The notes under the pieces were generated by a model. That model searched no databases. It was not told the DNA's origin and saw only the letters and a program-made list of their open reading frames with translations. The translations under genes and the position numbers were made by a program. From Methanothrix sp. (GTDB taxonomy: Archaea > Halobacteriota > Methanosarcinia > Methanotrichales > Methanotrichaceae): 6,588 nt of DNA. Below are positions 6,502-6,588 of the stretch, one piece after another. Where the stretch lies: assembly GCA_028688535.1 (NCBI GenBank), contig JAQTXY010000054.1, forward strand, positions 2,531-9,118. The letters run 5' to 3'. The stretch's first letter is position 1, and every line of letters starts with the position of its first letter.

Positions 6502-6588
6502 ATCCTAATGTAGGAGAATCAACCCAAAATTTAAATATTAATTGAATTCATATAATCTTAATAATGGAGGGACGCAATTCTCATCAAC
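6502..6588 (+). pseudogene. Possible frame-shifted remnant of the TIR-like domain
   Basis: In the frame beginning at 6501 the sequence reads NPNVGES, resembling the NPNVFYE motif that follows the second strand of TIR-like / deoxyribosyltransferase-like domains. In the main frame, SQSKL (6463-6477) precedes it by 23 bases, one short of the eight codons expected. The frame then meets a TGA at 6543-6545. The end of the window (TAATAATGGAGGGACGC) could instead lead into another gene. The evidence is short and suggestive only. Confidence 0.25.

Noticed and set aside
1..6588. tRNA or rRNA genes, complete insertion sequences
   Set aside because: I saw no cloverleaf-like segments, no rRNA-like conserved stretches, and no transposase frame with terminal inverted repeats in the gene-free parts.

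Overview
The window looks like chromosomal DNA from a methanogenic euryarchaeon, plausibly the Methanothrix/Methanosaeta group. This is inferred from gene content and style, not from a database match. The signs are archaeal TATA boxes of the TTTAAATA type, a TrpB2-type tryptophan synthase beta chain, an ATP-NAD kinase family protein of the archaeal COG3199 type, an archaeal LeuC/homoaconitase-type large subunit and a short TruA. The core genes are fairly GC-rich (about 58% in a sampled truA line). The last gene is much more AT-rich (18 G/C in a sampled 60 bases).

Layout. Positions 1-87 hold the C-terminal end of an unidentified hydrophobic protein on the + strand, built on an 18-bp tandem repeat. 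An AT-rich convergent spacer follows (88-281). On the minus strand, trpB2 (2794 to 1442) and an ATP-NAD kinase family gene (1442 to 282) form a two-gene operon with a one-base stop/start overlap. A TATA box and a 22-bp inverted repeat lie in front of trpB2; the repeat contains TGTACA, the core reported for the methanogen tryptophan repressor TrpY. Divergently, leuC/hacA (2934-4223, +) encodes the Fe-S large subunit of an isopropylmalate or homoaconitate dehydratase; its small subunit is not next to it. A consensus TATA box directly after leuC and a large palindrome of CTTTGTG repeats precede truA (4332-5144, +).

Downstream of truA there is no intact gene for almost 700 bp. Most of 5309-5624 is an eroded second copy of truA, with stops, internal deletions and a frameshift. 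After a strong TATA box comes an AT-rich gene (5833-6501). Its C-terminus begins a TIR-like / nucleoside 2-deoxyribosyltransferase-like domain (motif FVLMPF...RADD) and then stops. Short in-frame and frame-shifted matches past the RADD motif suggest the rest of the domain has decayed in place. This end of the window reads as an accessory, possibly defence-related segment joined to a conserved biosynthetic block.

The conserved genes are linked by amino-acid metabolism (tryptophan salvage or synthesis; leucine or 2-oxoacid elongation), NADP supply and tRNA modification. I see no convincing tRNA, rRNA, CRISPR array or complete insertion sequence. The most noteworthy items are the candidate TRP-box operator, the truA relic with the 15-bp slippage history it reveals, the CTTTGTG palindrome and the broken TIR-like gene.
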